Shown: positions 12,722 through 30,849, numbered from the stretch's first letter. The stretch: 64,000 nt of DNA from Myxococcales bacterium (GCA_016720595.1 JADKKI010000024.1:138890-202889); one strand, 5' to 3'. Notes: generated by a model not told the origin, from the sequence alone. Made by a program: numbers and translations.

Positions 12722-14896
12722 GTGCTCACTCCGATCATCGCCTTCGCCAAGGACTGGCACGAGGATCCAACCTCGAACCATCACGTCCTGCGCGAGCTCG
12801 CGAAGACCCGGCGCGTGCTGTGGCTCAACTCACTCGCCACGCGCACGCCGAAGCTGTCGTCGGGACGAGACCTCGGGAAGATCAAGCGCAAGCTGGGCGA
12901 GTTCGCGCAGGGGCCGCAGAACGTCGAGAACGACCTCTGGGTGATGTCGCCGCTCGTGCTCCCGCTGCCGCACTCGCGCGTCGCGCGCACGATCAACCGC
13001 CAGGTGCTGCGCGCCACCATCCGCGCACTCCGCCTCCAGCTCGGGATCAAGGACTTCCAGCTGTGGACGTTCCTCCCCAGCACCGCGGATTACGTCGGCA
13101 CGCTCGGCGAGGCGCTGTCGATCTACTACTGCGTGGACGAGTGGTCGCTGTTCTCGTATCTCGACAAGGACCAGACCGTGGAGGCCGAGCACGCGCTGCT
13201 CGAGCGCGTGGATGCGGTGTTCGCGATCAATCACGCCCTTGCCGATGCCAAGCGCCTCGTCAACCCCAACACCTTCGTGTCACCGCACGGTGTCGATCAC
13301 GCGCTGTTCGCGCGCGCGCTCGACGACGCGACGGAGGTCCCTGCCGACATCGCGTCCCTGCCCCATCCGCGGATCGGGTTCTATGGAACGCTGCAGAGCT
13401 GGGTCGACTTCGAGCTGATCGCGGAGGTCGCGCGCCAACGCCCGGCGTGGTCGATCATCCTGATCGGCCAGCAGCTGGGAGATCTGTCGGCGCTCCGCGG
13501 CCTCGCCAACGTGCACCTGCTGGGGCAGCGGCGGCACGACGAGCTGCCCGCGTACTGCAAGGGCTTCGACGTCGGCGTGATCCCCTACCGCATCGACGAG
13601 CGGATGAAGTTCGTCAACCCGCTCAAGCTGCGCGAGTACCTGTCCGCAGGCCTCCCGGTGGTCTCGACCGCAGTCCCCGAAGTGAAGCGGTATCCGAGCA
13701 TGTGTGAGATCGCGACCACGCCCAGCGAGTTCGTCGCGGCGATCGAGCGCGCGCTCGCGGACACCAGCTTGGCCGCGCGCAGCGCGCGCTCGGCCACGAT
13801 GCAGCACGAGACCTGGGCCGCGCGGGTGGCAGCCGTCACACGCACCATCGATCAGCTCGGGCAGCTCGGGGGCGCCCGCGTGGCGGAGGTCGAGCCCGTG
13901 GCGGAGGTCGCCAGCTCTCCATACGCGGACCACGTCCCGTTCCTCGTCACCGGCGCGTCGGGCTCGCTCGGCACGGCGATCGTCAAGCAGCTGCGTGCCC
14001 AAGGGCACCTGGTCCGTGTGTTCCAGCGCCGCGCGCCCGAGCAACCCGAAGACGGTCTCGAGTACGCGTTCGGCGACCTCGGTGACCCGGCCGCCGTCGA
14101 CCGCGCCGTGAAGGGCGCGCAGATCGTGATCCACTGCGGCGCCGCCACGAAGGGTGACTGGCTCGAGCACAGGAACGGCACTGTGGTCGGCACGCAGAAC
14201 GTGATCGACGCGTGCAAGCGGCACGGCGTGAAGCAGCTCGTGCACATCTCGTCGATGTCGGTCGTCGACTGGGCGGGGAGCTCGGGGAAGGCGCCGATCA
14301 CCGAAGCGACCAACACCGAGCCGCGCGCAGCCTCGCGTGGCGCTTACACGCGCGCGAAGCTCGAGGCCGAGCAGGCGGTGCGTGTCGCGGCCAAGCAGGG
14401 CCTCCCGGTGGTGATCCTCCGCCCGGGTCAGATCTTCGGTGGCGGCATCCCGCTGATCAACGGCGCCGTCGCGCGCCCTGCCGGCGGACGCTGGCTCGTC
14501 CTCGGCGATGGCAAGCTGGAGCTGCCGCTGGTCTACATCGACGACGTGGTGGACGCGGTGATGGCAGCGATCGCGAGCGGCCTGCACCAGGGCGAGCTGT
14601 TCCACATCATCGATCCCGAGCACCTGACCCAGGACGACGTGCTCGAGCTCGGCGGCGGCCACAAGAAGATCCTCCGGATCCCGCGCTCGGTCATGTTCGC
14701 GATCGGCCGGCTCAGCGAGCTCCCGCTCGGTGCGATCGGCAGGCCGAGCCCGATCGGCGTCTATCGCTTGAAGTCTGCGCTCGCCCGCCTCCACTACGAG
14801 AGTGACCACGCTGCGCAGCAACTCGGATGGAAACCGCGAGTCGGGGTCCGCGAGGGCATCCGTCGGGTCTCCACCGCCGCACGCGACGTGGGCTGA
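12722..14896 (+). CDS. Glycosyltransferase fused to an extended SDR (NAD-dependent epimerase/dehydratase)
   Basis: A 724-residue two-domain protein. Residues 1 to about 370 form a GT-B glycosyltransferase (FVSPHGVDHALF, RIGFYGTLQSWVDFELI, then KFVNPLKLREYLSAGLPVV). After a Val/Glu linker, residues about 395-724 form an extended SDR. It begins with the NAD-binding PFLVTGASGSLG and has HISSMSVV and the YxxxK catalytic pair in GAYTRAKLEAEQ. One polypeptide would therefore modify a sugar nucleotide or glycan and also transfer sugar. The first in-frame start before homology is GTG 12722, giving MLTPIIAFAKDW. Separate genes for these activities are the rule, so the fusion is notable. Confidence 0.82.
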   Translation: MLTPIIAFAKDWHEDPTSNHHVLRELAKTRRVLWLNSLATRTPKLSSGRDLGKIKRKLGEFAQGPQNVENDLWVMSPLVLPLPHSRVARTINRQVLRATIRALRLQLGIKDFQLWTFLPSTADYVGTLGEALSIYYCVDEWSLFSYLDKDQTVEAEHALLERVDAVFAINHALADAKRLVNPNTFVSPHGVDHALFARALDDATEVPADIASLPHPRIGFYGTLQSWVDFELIAEVARQRPAWSIILIGQQLGDLSALRGLANVHLLGQRRHDELPAYCKGFDVGVIPYRIDERMKFVNPLKLREYLSAGLPVVSTAVPEVKRYPSMCEIATTPSEFVAAIERALADTSLAARSARSATMQHETWAARVAAVTRTIDQLGQLGGARVAEVEPVAEVASSPYADHVPFLVTGASGSLGTAIVKQLRAQGHLVRVFQRRAPEQPEDGLEYAFGDLGDPAAVDRAVKGAQIVIHCGAATKGDWLEHRNGTVVGTQNVIDACKRHGVKQLVHISSMSVVDWAGSSGKAPITEATNTEPRAASRGAYTRAKLEAEQAVRVAAKQGLPVVILRPGQIFGGGIPLINGAVARPAGGRWLVLGDGKLELPLVYIDDVVDAVMAAIASGLHQGELFHIIDPEHLTQDDVLELGGGHKKILRIPRSVMFAIGRLSELPLGAIGRPSPIGVYRLKSALARLHYESDHAAQQLGWKPRVGVREGIRRVSTAARDVG

Positions 14897-14913
14897 TGTA
14901 CTAAGCTCGGCGA

Positions 14914-15939
14914 ATGCGTCTCGCCGCCTGCCTCGTAGCACTCCTCGCCTCCGCCTCCGCCGCCCACGCGGACACGTCCGTGAACGTAAATCTGTCTCCG
15001 GAGGGGCAGATGCTCGCCATGGCGATGGGCGTCACGCCGGCCGAGCTCGCGGCGCAGATCAAGACGAGGATCGACGACGCGTATCACACCGGCGAGATCA
15101 ACAACTTCCTCAAGGAGTTCACCAACGCCACCTCGTTCTCGGCGCGCGGCCTCGGTGTGGACTACGCCTCGGCCCCCAAGAGCCTGCTGATCGGCCTCGC
15201 CGCGAACCTCGCACTCGCCGGCAACCCCGACATCCACGACACCAGTCACCCCACCGGCGGCCTCGCCGTCAACTTCGGGCTGATGGTCGGCATGAACCTC
15301 TCCGAGTGGGATCACCCGCGCTGGACGGTGTTCGCCAACGGCTTCTATCAGAAGGCGAGCGTCGGTGATCTCGAGGGCAGCATCACCAGCGCGGGCGCGC
15401 ACCTCCAGTACAACCTGATCCAGCCGGCGGCCACCGGCGGCGCCGCGACCCTCGTCCGCTGGATCGGGCTGTCGTTGACCAGCGGCATCGAGTACACGCG
15501 CTGGGATCTCGGCACGGGTGGCACCACGCTGTCGACGAAGTTCGATGTCAGCGGCGGCGGCATGACCCAGCCGATCACGCTCGATTCGACGGGCCGGTTC
15601 GACCTGACCTCGAACGCGGTCACGGTGCCCGTCGAGGCCACCACCGGGATCCGGCTCGCGCTGCTCGCCACGCTCTACGGCGGGATCGGCATCGACTTCA
15701 CTCCCGCCGGCAACAGCACTGTGAACGCCGGCCTCGACGGAAATCTCCACACCGCCGACAACCGCGACCTCGGCACCGTCTCGATCACGGGCACCGGAGA
15801 CAACAAGGGCAGCCCGGGCCAGGTGCGTGTGCTCGCGGGCGGTCAGGTCAACTTGTGGAAGCTGAAGATCTTCGCGCAGGCGAACGTGTCGCAGGCGCCG
15901 GCGGTGAGCGTCGCCGTCGGCCTCAAGTTCGTGAACTGA
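14914..15939 (+). CDS. Predicted outer-membrane protein, unknown family
   Basis: A 341-residue exported protein with a clear signal peptide (RLAACLVALLASASAAHA, cut before DTSVNV). The mature part alternates hydrophobic and polar residues and is rich in Gly, Thr and Asn. It ends SVAVGLKFVN, suggesting a beta-barrel, but the last residue is Asn, not the usual Phe. It starts 17 bp after the glycosyltransferase-SDR stop and may be transcribed with it. Its 3' end overlaps the convergent FAD gene by 17 bp. I do not recognise a named family. Confidence 0.65.
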   Translation: MRLAACLVALLASASAAHADTSVNVNLSPEGQMLAMAMGVTPAELAAQIKTRIDDAYHTGEINNFLKEFTNATSFSARGLGVDYASAPKSLLIGLAANLALAGNPDIHDTSHPTGGLAVNFGLMVGMNLSEWDHPRWTVFANGFYQKASVGDLEGSITSAGAHLQYNLIQPAATGGAATLVRWIGLSLTSGIEYTRWDLGTGGTTLSTKFDVSGGGMTQPITLDSTGRFDLTSNAVTVPVEATTGIRLALLATLYGGIGIDFTPAGNSTVNAGLDGNLHTADNRDLGTVSITGTGDNKGSPGQVRVLAGGQVNLWKLKIFAQANVSQAPAVSVAVGLKFVN

Positions 15940-17485
15940 TCACGCGCGCGATCCGGATCCCGTCGAGTGCGGCCGAGACGATACCGCCGGCATAGCCTGC
16001 GCCCTCGCCGCACGGGTAGAGCTCCGCGAGATCGGGCGACATCAGCGTGGTCGCATCACGTGGCACGCGGACCGGCGAGGACGTACGCGATTCGACGCCG
16101 ACCAGGACGGCCTCGTCGGTGAGGTACCCGCGCATCTGCTTGTCGAACGCTCCGAGCGCCTCCCGCAGCCGCGCGGCGAGCGGGATCCCCGTGGCGTCCA
16201 GCACCTCGCCGATGTCGGTCGCCGCGAGGCCGGGCTGGTAGCTCGTCGCCGGCACCGTCGACGAGGCCTTGCCGCGGACGAAGTCGGTGGCTCGCGTCGC
16301 GGGGGCGCGCAGCCCGCCGCCGCCGGCCTGCATCGCGGCGCGCTCGAGGCGGCGCTGCAGCTCCACACCACCGAGCGGGCGCGTGAGCCCGAGGCGATCG
16401 AGATCCGCGAGCTCGATCGCCACCACGAGGCCCGAGTTGGCGTACGGCGAGTCTCGCCGCGACAGGCTCATGCCGTTGACCACGAGGCCATCGGCCTCCG
16501 TCGAGGCGGGCACGATCCAGCCACCGGGGCACATGCAGAACGAGAACGCGCCGCGCCCATCGGACGGCGTGAACGCGAGGCGGTACGGCGCCGCCGGGAG
16601 CTTCGGATGCCCGGCCGCGCGGCCATACTGGATCCGATCGATCAGCGGCTGCGGATGCTCGATCCGCACCCCCATCGCGAATGGCTTCGCCTCGAGCTGC
16701 ACCCCGGCGCGGATCAGGAGGTCGTGAACGTCCCGCGCCGAGTGGCCCGTGGCCGCGACCACCGCGCGCCCGAGCAGCTCGTCGCCGTCCGCGAGGCGCA
16801 CGCCGATCGCTCGCCCCCCGCGCACGATCAGATCGGTGACCCGCGCGCCGAACCGCACCGTGCTTCCCACGCTCTCGAGCCGCTCGCGCAGCGCGGTGAT
16901 GACCTTGGGGAGCTTGTTGGAGCCAATGTGCGGGCGCGCATCGAGGAGGATGTCGGGCGGCGCGCCATGCAGCGCGAGGATCTCGATCACGTCCCGCACA
17001 TCGCCGCGCTTGTGCGAGCGCGTGTACAGCTTGCCGTCGGAGTACGTGCCAGCGCCGCCCTCGCCGTAGCAGTAGTTCGAGTCCGGATCCACCACGCCGT
17101 GTTGCGTCAGCCCCTTGAGATCTCGACGCCGCGCCTGCACCGGCTTGCCGCGATCGACGATCACCGAGCGCACGCCTGCGCGCGCCAGCTCGTACGCACA
17201 GAACAGCCCGGCCGGACCACCGCCGATGATGATCACGGGATCGCCGCTGACCTCGCGCACGGGCGCTCCACCCACCGGCTCGTCGGGGCCCTTGACCCCG
17301 AGGATCATGTGGAACCGGATCCGGCCGCGACGCGCATCGATCGAGCGCTTGCGCAGCTCGAGCGGAGGGAGTGCCGAGACCGACATCTCCAGCTGCTGCG
17401 CGAGCTTGCGCCGCAACGTCTCGGGGTCATCGGGCTCGTCGAGGCCGAGCTCGACGGTGTAGTCCTGATCGGCGGCGAGCTGCAT
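15923..17485 (-). CDS. NAD(P)/FAD-dependent oxidoreductase (putative FAD dehydrogenase, HI0933-like)
   Basis: A 520-residue flavoprotein. An N-terminal 80-residue alpha/beta region (TVELGLDEPDDPETLRRKLA) precedes the dinucleotide fold PVIIIGGGPAGLFCAYELA near residues 83-102. Later motifs are GEGGAGTYSDGKLYTR, VVAATGHSARDV and a C-terminal FAD contact LYPCGEGAGYAGGIVSAALDG. The length and order match a broad bacterial family of uncharacterised FAD dehydrogenases. The frame is open well past the start into the G/C tract, but ATG 17485 is where homology begins. It lies only 49 bp from the divergent lipoprotein start. Confidence 0.88.
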   Translation of the reverse strand: MQLAADQDYTVELGLDEPDDPETLRRKLAQQLEMSVSALPPLELRKRSIDARRGRIRFHMILGVKGPDEPVGGAPVREVSGDPVIIIGGGPAGLFCAYELARAGVRSVIVDRGKPVQARRRDLKGLTQHGVVDPDSNYCYGEGGAGTYSDGKLYTRSHKRGDVRDVIEILALHGAPPDILLDARPHIGSNKLPKVITALRERLESVGSTVRFGARVTDLIVRGGRAIGVRLADGDELLGRAVVAATGHSARDVHDLLIRAGVQLEAKPFAMGVRIEHPQPLIDRIQYGRAAGHPKLPAAPYRLAFTPSDGRGAFSFCMCPGGWIVPASTEADGLVVNGMSLSRRDSPYANSGLVVAIELADLDRLGLTRPLGGVELQRRLERAAMQAGGGGLRAPATRATDFVRGKASSTVPATSYQPGLAATDIGEVLDATGIPLAARLREALGAFDKQMRGYLTDEAVLVGVESRTSSPVRVPRDATTLMSPDLAELYPCGEGAGYAGGIVSAALDGIRIARVISSRT

Positions 17486-17534
17486 CGAGCGGGCTGATGT
17501 TACGCCGCGACGTGTACTGGCGTCCGGACCTTCG

Positions 17535-18274
<740 letters not shown>

Positions 18275-18281
18275 TCGACCG

Positions 18282-25526
<7,245 letters not shown>

Positions 25527-25585
25527 CCAGTGGATTCTGACCCACGGTCGTTCCGATCCGCCTCCGGAGTGGCCCGGGAAATCAG

Positions 25586-27265
25586 CTACGGATCATTGGC
25601 GTCCCAGTAGTCGACCTCGGCCTGGACGACCGCGGAAAGATCCTCTCCACCGCCGCCCTTCACCGCCCACAGGTAGTCCGTGAAGAAGTTGTTCCGGACC
25701 CGGGTATCACCGTGGTGCGGGAAGTTCACGAGGATCGACTCCGCCGACAGCTCCGTCCCGCCGTGCTGGTGGCAGCCGATGCAGTTGGTGCCCGCGTTCC
25801 CGCCGCCTTGCTCGATGTACGGGTTCGAGCACCAGCTCGGGGTCCCCGCGCCACCGCTGACCGCGGCCAGCGAATCTCCGAGCGAGCCGGGCTGCCCACC
25901 GCGCGGATCCGGATCTCCCTCGAGGTACTGCGTGGCCACGCACATCTTGTAGTTCTTCCACGGGCCCGGCAGCGCCGCGATCGAGGCCGGGCGATCCGCG
26001 CCGAAGTCCGTGTTCGGGGTCGGTGACCACCACAGGGTGATCCACATCCAGTGATCGAGCTCCTTCGACATCACGTGCATCGCGGGCATGCGGAACTTCG
26101 CCCCCGTCGAGAGCAGCGCCGTGTAGATCTCGTCGGAGCCGGGCCCGGCGACGCCGTCGGACTGCCACTCCGAGGTGCTGGCGAACCGCGAGGTCATGCG
26201 CGCCGCCGAGGTGTCGAAGATCGGGATCAGATCGCCGCCGAGCTGACGCCGCCAGTCCGCCTTCACGAGCACCGCATCGCGGGGCATCTCGCCGTCGAGG
26301 CAGGTGGGATCCTTGACGTCGGCGGTCACGTACGTGACGTGGACCTCCAGGCTCGAGGCCTTGGCGCCGAACACGGCGACGTACACCGGCCCGCTGCCCG
26401 CCACGGTGCAGTGCTCGGTGCTGTCACCGCCGGCCGACTTGCAGTCATAGCTCGAAGGATCCGGCGCCTCGCCACGGCGCACGTAGAGATCCGCATCGCC
26501 ATCGCCGGTGGATGTGATCTCCACGCTGGCATCGCCGGCCTGGAACGGGCCGAGCTCGCGCCACTCGCAGCTCTCGAGCGTCATCACGTCGGTCTGCACG
26601 ACCTCTTGCCCGGGGCGCATCGCGTCGCCATCGAACGGATCGGGCACCGGGTTCAAGCGGCACTGGTGCTGCTTCTCGTAGCTCTTGATCAGGTGCCCGA
26701 GCGCACCGGGGCTGTAGCCCACGCGCGAGGCATTGCCGACGCCGCTGGCCTCCTCGACCGTATCGATCGTGGCGAGGTAGTCGAGATATCGCTGCTCCGG
26801 CCACTCGGGGACGGAATCGAGCGCGACCGCATTCCACGCGAAGCCGGCCAGCGGATCGATCGGCGCGCGCGCCCGGCGCTGCGCGGGCGTGAGATCGCGA
26901 TACAGCTTCTTGAACACGCGCTCGAAGTCATCGTGCGCATACCAGGTGTGCCACGCGGGAATGGTCGGCTGCGTCCCGCCGAAGTTCGGCGCGAGCCGGG
27001 TGTCCCCGAGCGGGACCGGCGTCAGCACGCGCTCCACCACCTGCCACGCCGCCGCGCGCCGCGCCGCGATCGACGTGCGCAGCTCCTCGTCGCGCGCCGC
27101 GAGGGAGAGATCCGCGGCGTACGGCGCGGCCACACCGATCACCCTGCGGTCCTCGATCTTCACCGCGCTCTGCGTGGAGCCGGTCAGATCGCACGCGGAC
27201 GTCTTGTCATCGTCTCCGCACGCCGCAGCGAGGGTCGCGAGGACAGCCAGGGACGCGTACCGCAC
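25586..27265 (-). CDS. Monohaem c-type lipoprotein with a PPC-like domain
   Basis: A 559-residue exported lipoprotein. GTG 27265 gives MRYASLAVLATLAAACGDDD with the lipobox Cys at 16; an in-frame start at 27304 is possible. A helical first third is followed by a bacterial pre-peptidase C-terminal (PPC) type beta-sandwich near 237-318 (DADLYVRRGEAPD, GPVYVAVFGAKA). A single haem-binding CxxCH lies in NCIGCHQHGG near residue 493. It shares the PPC plus CxxCH plan with the two larger lipoproteins upstream on the same strand, so the three may form one redox assembly. A strong hairpin at 27295-27329 separates it from them. No enzyme motif is seen. Confidence 0.7.
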   Translation of the reverse strand: MRYASLAVLATLAAACGDDDKTSACDLTGSTQSAVKIEDRRVIGVAAPYAADLSLAARDEELRTSIAARRAAAWQVVERVLTPVPLGDTRLAPNFGGTQPTIPAWHTWYAHDDFERVFKKLYRDLTPAQRRARAPIDPLAGFAWNAVALDSVPEWPEQRYLDYLATIDTVEEASGVGNASRVGYSPGALGHLIKSYEKQHQCRLNPVPDPFDGDAMRPGQEVVQTDVMTLESCEWRELGPFQAGDASVEITSTGDGDADLYVRRGEAPDPSSYDCKSAGGDSTEHCTVAGSGPVYVAVFGAKASSLEVHVTYVTADVKDPTCLDGEMPRDAVLVKADWRRQLGGDLIPIFDTSAARMTSRFASTSEWQSDGVAGPGSDEIYTALLSTGAKFRMPAMHVMSKELDHWMWITLWWSPTPNTDFGADRPASIAALPGPWKNYKMCVATQYLEGDPDPRGGQPGSLGDSLAAVSGGAGTPSWCSNPYIEQGGGNAGTNCIGCHQHGGTELSAESILVNFPHHGDTRVRNNFFTDYLWAVKGGGGEDLSAVVQAEVDYWDANDP

Positions 27266-27294
27266 GACGAGGATGATACCGCCAGAACGACGAA

Positions 27295-27329
27295 AGCCGC
27301 GCAAGGATCTCGAGGATCCGTGCGCGGCT
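27295..27329. terminator. Perfect long hairpin between two lipoprotein genes
   Basis: Arms AGCCGCGCA (27295-27303) and TGCGCGGCT (27321-27329) pair perfectly. An inner stem GGATC/GATCC with loop TCGAG lies inside, separated by one A-G mismatch. On the minus strand it follows the stop at 27358 and is followed by only a short T stretch. It is probably the terminator of the triheme lipoprotein gene. Confidence 0.75.
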
Positions 27330-27357
27330 CACACCCGGCGGGGCCGGATGAACGTTT

Positions 27358-30300
27358 TCAGGGGAGCGTCAGCGCGGCGTCGCTACCGACCGCGTACTCC
27401 TTGTTCGTGTTCTTGTCGCGGACCGTGAAGTAGAACCAGCCGTCCGACCGGAAGTGCGGGAACAGGGCGTACTGGCCGGGCTTCATGTTCGTCACGCGGG
27501 TGCGAGCGCCCGTCGCGATGTTCACGATGATGATGTTCGAGGTGCCCTTCTGCAGCATCTCCTTGAAGGTCGTGTCGTTCGCCGAGGCGAAGCCGAGGTC
27601 CTGCCAGTCGTTCGCGCCGACGTAGTGGTGGGTGACGAAGAACTTCTCGTCGAAGCTGATCGAGGGCTTCGCACCCTGCGTGCAGTAGCGACCGATCTCC
27701 TGGGTCGACACGGTGTACGACGAGCCAGCGGGGGTGGTCGTCACCTTGCGGAGCACGTAGCCGAGCTGGCTGCCTTCGTTGCCGAACCGGCTGATCGCCA
27801 GCTTCGTCGACGGCGAGAGCACCGAGTCACCCTCGTACGGCGCGTTGACCGTCACCGGGGTCTTGCCGACGTAGTGCGTCCCGTCGAACACCATCGGGGT
27901 CAGCTTGATGGTCGAGCTCGCACCGAACGCTGCGCTCGGGTCGTCGTTCTCGCCGCTCGACGGGTTATCCGAGGTGAACTGGCTGTTGATGACGAAGTAG
28001 TCGCCGCCGTTCAGGCCCTGGCCGAGGTGCTGGTAGAGGCTGACGCTCTCGACCGAGCTGCAGGCCGACTCGGAGAAGTTGATGCGGTCCGGGTTTGACT
28101 GCAGCAGCGACATCTTGCAGAAGCCCGCGCCGATCGGCGTGCCCTGGAACACCCAGGACTTGTTGTCGGGGAAGAAGCCGGGGTCGTACGCGGCCTGGAC
28201 CTTGATGTCCTTGCCGGTCTGGAGGTCCGAGATCACCGCGCCGTCGCCACCGGTGGCGCCGTTCGCGACGAACCGGCCGTCGGGCGAGCTGCGCGTCCAG
28301 TAGTAGCTGTTGAACGAGAGCTCCTTGAGGATGCGCAGCGTGCCGGTCTTCGCCCAGCCCGTGCCGTACGGCTTGGACTGCGCGGTCGCCAGGTTGGTGA
28401 GGCAAGAGCGCGGGTCCGTGGCGCCGTTGCAGCCGAACATCGCGAGGCCCGCCTGGCGGTTGATCGCCGTCCAGCCGCTGGTGCTCATCGCGGTGACGTG
28501 CGCGCCGACCTCGGTGGTGATGTTCTGCGTGCACGACGTCGGGCCGGTGTCCGGCGCGATGTACGTGGTCAGGCGCGGCAGGCCGCGAGCGAACCACTCG
28601 GCGACGATGTCGAACTGGCCCTGCTCGAGGCGCGGGTGGTTACCCTTGGGCATCGACGAGCGGCTCTTGAACTTGCCGTACTCGAGCGCCCAGGTGTCGG
28701 TGGTGTTGCCGTTGACGCCCTCGGGGAACGCCGCCTTGAAGGTGTCCTGGAACCAGCCGAGGTGCGCCGCGGCGGCGTAGATGCCGACCTTGGCGGGAAC
28801 GAACGGGGAGTCCGCGGCCGCCTCGAGGCGGAAGCCCATGACGCGATCCTTGGCCGGGATGGCGTTCGGGTCGGGCGACGTGTACTTGAGCGTCACCTTG
28901 ACCGTGCCGGCCTTGGTGCCCCACAGGCCGACGTAGAACTTCGCCGGACCGGCCGCGTTGTACATCGACTTGTCGCACTTCTCCGTCGACGACTGCGTGA
29001 ACGGGCGGCAGTCGTAGACCGACTTCAGCACCTTCTCGTTGCGCTTGACGTAGAGGTCGATGTCACCGGTGCCGGTGATCGAGACCTCGAAGAACGAGCC
29101 AGCGGCGACCTCGTACGGTCCGAGCTTCTTGAAGCCGTTCTTCGCGACCGCGATGCCCGCGCTGGTGTCGTTGTGGACCTGGCCCTGCGCATCGGGGTTC
29201 TTGAGCGGACCGGCCACGGCGGCGTCGGTCTTCTCCTGCCAGTCGCGCAGCGTGGTCTGGTTGCCGGCGTGGCAGTCCGAGCAGATCTTGTTGCCCGCGA
29301 CGTTCTTGTTCATGCCCAGGATCGTCGTCGCCTGCTTCGCGAGCTCGTCATCCGACAGCGTGACGGGCGTGCGCAGCTTGCCGCCGCTCGCCGCGCCACC
29401 GAGGGTCTCCGGGACGTCCTTCCAGCCGCACGCGGCCGAGGTCGGGGTGCCGTTGCACGCGATGATGAACTCGAGCGCCTTCTTCTCCGGCGACGCCTGC
29501 CACTCCGCGTCGGTCGCGAACGAGTGCTCCGGCGGCATCCAGTACTTGTGCTCCGGCTTGTTGCCCTCGGCCGTCGTGATGCCGGTCCACGAGGTGTCCG
29601 TGCCGTTCAGGCGAGCGAGGTAGCTGTCCGCCCACTGGCCGGCGCCCATGCGGTGGCACTTGGTGCAGGCCGCGGCGCCGTCGCCGGTGATGTGCTTCTC
29701 CATCGTCCAGCCCTGACCGCGGCGGTTGACGATGGCGTAGGGGGTGTCGTTCGCGCCGATGGCGAAGTCCGGGTCGACGCCCATCTTGGGGACGACCGGG
29801 CGGCCGTTGGAGTCCTTCGCGCCGTCGATCCACGGGCTGTGGATGAACGCGTCGGCGTCGTGGCACTTGGTGCACTGGATGCCGCTACCGAGCGCGCCGT
29901 GCACGCCCTCCCACAGGTTCCCCGACTTCACCTTGTCGGCGGGGTGCGGGACCTTGCTGCCGTCCTTCTTCGAGTACAGCGCGTTCTGGAAGAAGCAGGT
30001 CTTGCCGGTGAACGGGTTGGACCCGATCATCGCGATGTCGTTGTACTGGTTCGACGCGTAGCCGCCGATGCTCTTGCGGCACAGCAGCACCCAGCGGGTG
30101 CCCTTGTCGTTGATGCGGGTCGCGACGCGGGGGCCGGCCTCGCACAGCGAGTAGATGTACTGGGGGTTGTCGCAGGCAGACAGCGTGCCTTCCTGCGGGG
30201 CGTTGACCGTGCCGTTGGCGGCGGTCGCCGTCATCGGGATCGGCGTCGAATCGAGGCAGTTGTAGGTGCCGTAGTCGCCCTCGCCGAGCTTCTCGAAGAA

Positions 30301-30849
30301 CGGGATCTCGCCGAGCTCGGCGACACAGCGCTCGCCGTAGGTCACGGGGCTGTTGATGCGCTGCTCGCCACTCGGGTCATCGGCCTTGCCACCGAGGCCC
30401 TGACCGCGCGCGTCGTCCCACGCCTCCATCAGGCTGCGCTCGATGCGAACGACTTCCTTGCTGCCGTCCATGATGCAGACGTCGATGATCGAATCGACGC
30501 CGCCGGCGAGCTGCTGGAGCATCGCGGGGGTCGGGTTCAACCAGGCGACGTCGTCGTAGATCGACTTGGTCAGCGCGATGTCGACCACCGGACCGTCGAT
30601 GGGGTCACCGCTGGTGTCCTCCACCGCGTCGATCTCGGAGGCGAGCTTCGCGCAATCGAGGGTCTCGAAGTTGCCGCGGCGGGCCCGGGTGTAGAGCCGC
30701 TCGTTGTCGCCGATCGACTGGTTCGTCTGGATGACGATCCGGCCGTTGGCGTGGTTGTAGAGCGGGGTCACCTCGCGCTCCTCGGTGCAGGCAGCTGCGC
30801 CGAGGAGGGAGACCAGGATGGCGAGTCGGGTAGCCGGGTGAGACAGCAT
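27358..30849 (-). CDS. Triheme c-type lipoprotein with PPC and PD40-like propeller (copy A)
   Basis: A 1163-residue exported lipoprotein. The start MLSHPATRLAILVSLLGAAAC has its lipobox Cys at 21; an in-frame ATG ten codons upstream would add charged residues before the signal. Three CxxCH haem sites lie near residues 325 (QCTKCHDAD), 396 (ACTKCHRMG) and 523 (ICSDCHAGN). A PPC-like beta-sandwich follows near 580-665 (TGDIDLYVKRNE). The last third has TolB/PD40-like blades (WTRSSPDGRFVANG, FPHFRSDGWFYFTVRD). It is about as long as, and collinear with, the next gene. The likely role is envelope electron transfer or haem-dependent sensing (inference). Confidence 0.78.
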   Translation of the reverse strand: MLSHPATRLAILVSLLGAAACTEEREVTPLYNHANGRIVIQTNQSIGDNERLYTRARRGNFETLDCAKLASEIDAVEDTSGDPIDGPVVDIALTKSIYDDVAWLNPTPAMLQQLAGGVDSIIDVCIMDGSKEVVRIERSLMEAWDDARGQGLGGKADDPSGEQRINSPVTYGERCVAELGEIPFFEKLGEGDYGTYNCLDSTPIPMTATAANGTVNAPQEGTLSACDNPQYIYSLCEAGPRVATRINDKGTRWVLLCRKSIGGYASNQYNDIAMIGSNPFTGKTCFFQNALYSKKDGSKVPHPADKVKSGNLWEGVHGALGSGIQCTKCHDADAFIHSPWIDGAKDSNGRPVVPKMGVDPDFAIGANDTPYAIVNRRGQGWTMEKHITGDGAAACTKCHRMGAGQWADSYLARLNGTDTSWTGITTAEGNKPEHKYWMPPEHSFATDAEWQASPEKKALEFIIACNGTPTSAACGWKDVPETLGGAASGGKLRTPVTLSDDELAKQATTILGMNKNVAGNKICSDCHAGNQTTLRDWQEKTDAAVAGPLKNPDAQGQVHNDTSAGIAVAKNGFKKLGPYEVAAGSFFEVSITGTGDIDLYVKRNEKVLKSVYDCRPFTQSSTEKCDKSMYNAAGPAKFYVGLWGTKAGTVKVTLKYTSPDPNAIPAKDRVMGFRLEAAADSPFVPAKVGIYAAAAHLGWFQDTFKAAFPEGVNGNTTDTWALEYGKFKSRSSMPKGNHPRLEQGQFDIVAEWFARGLPRLTTYIAPDTGPTSCTQNITTEVGAHVTAMSTSGWTAINRQAGLAMFGCNGATDPRSCLTNLATAQSKPYGTGWAKTGTLRILKELSFNSYYWTRSSPDGRFVANGATGGDGAVISDLQTGKDIKVQAAYDPGFFPDNKSWVFQGTPIGAGFCKMSLLQSNPDRINFSESACSSVESVSLYQHLGQGLNGGDYFVINSQFTSDNPSSGENDDPSAAFGASSTIKLTPMVFDGTHYVGKTPVTVNAPYEGDSVLSPSTKLAISRFGNEGSQLGYVLRKVTTTPAGSSYTVSTQEIGRYCTQGAKPSISFDEKFFVTHHYVGANDWQDLGFASANDTTFKEMLQKGTSNIIIVNIATGARTRVTNMKPGQYALFPHFRSDGWFYFTVRDKNTNKEYAVGSDAALTLP

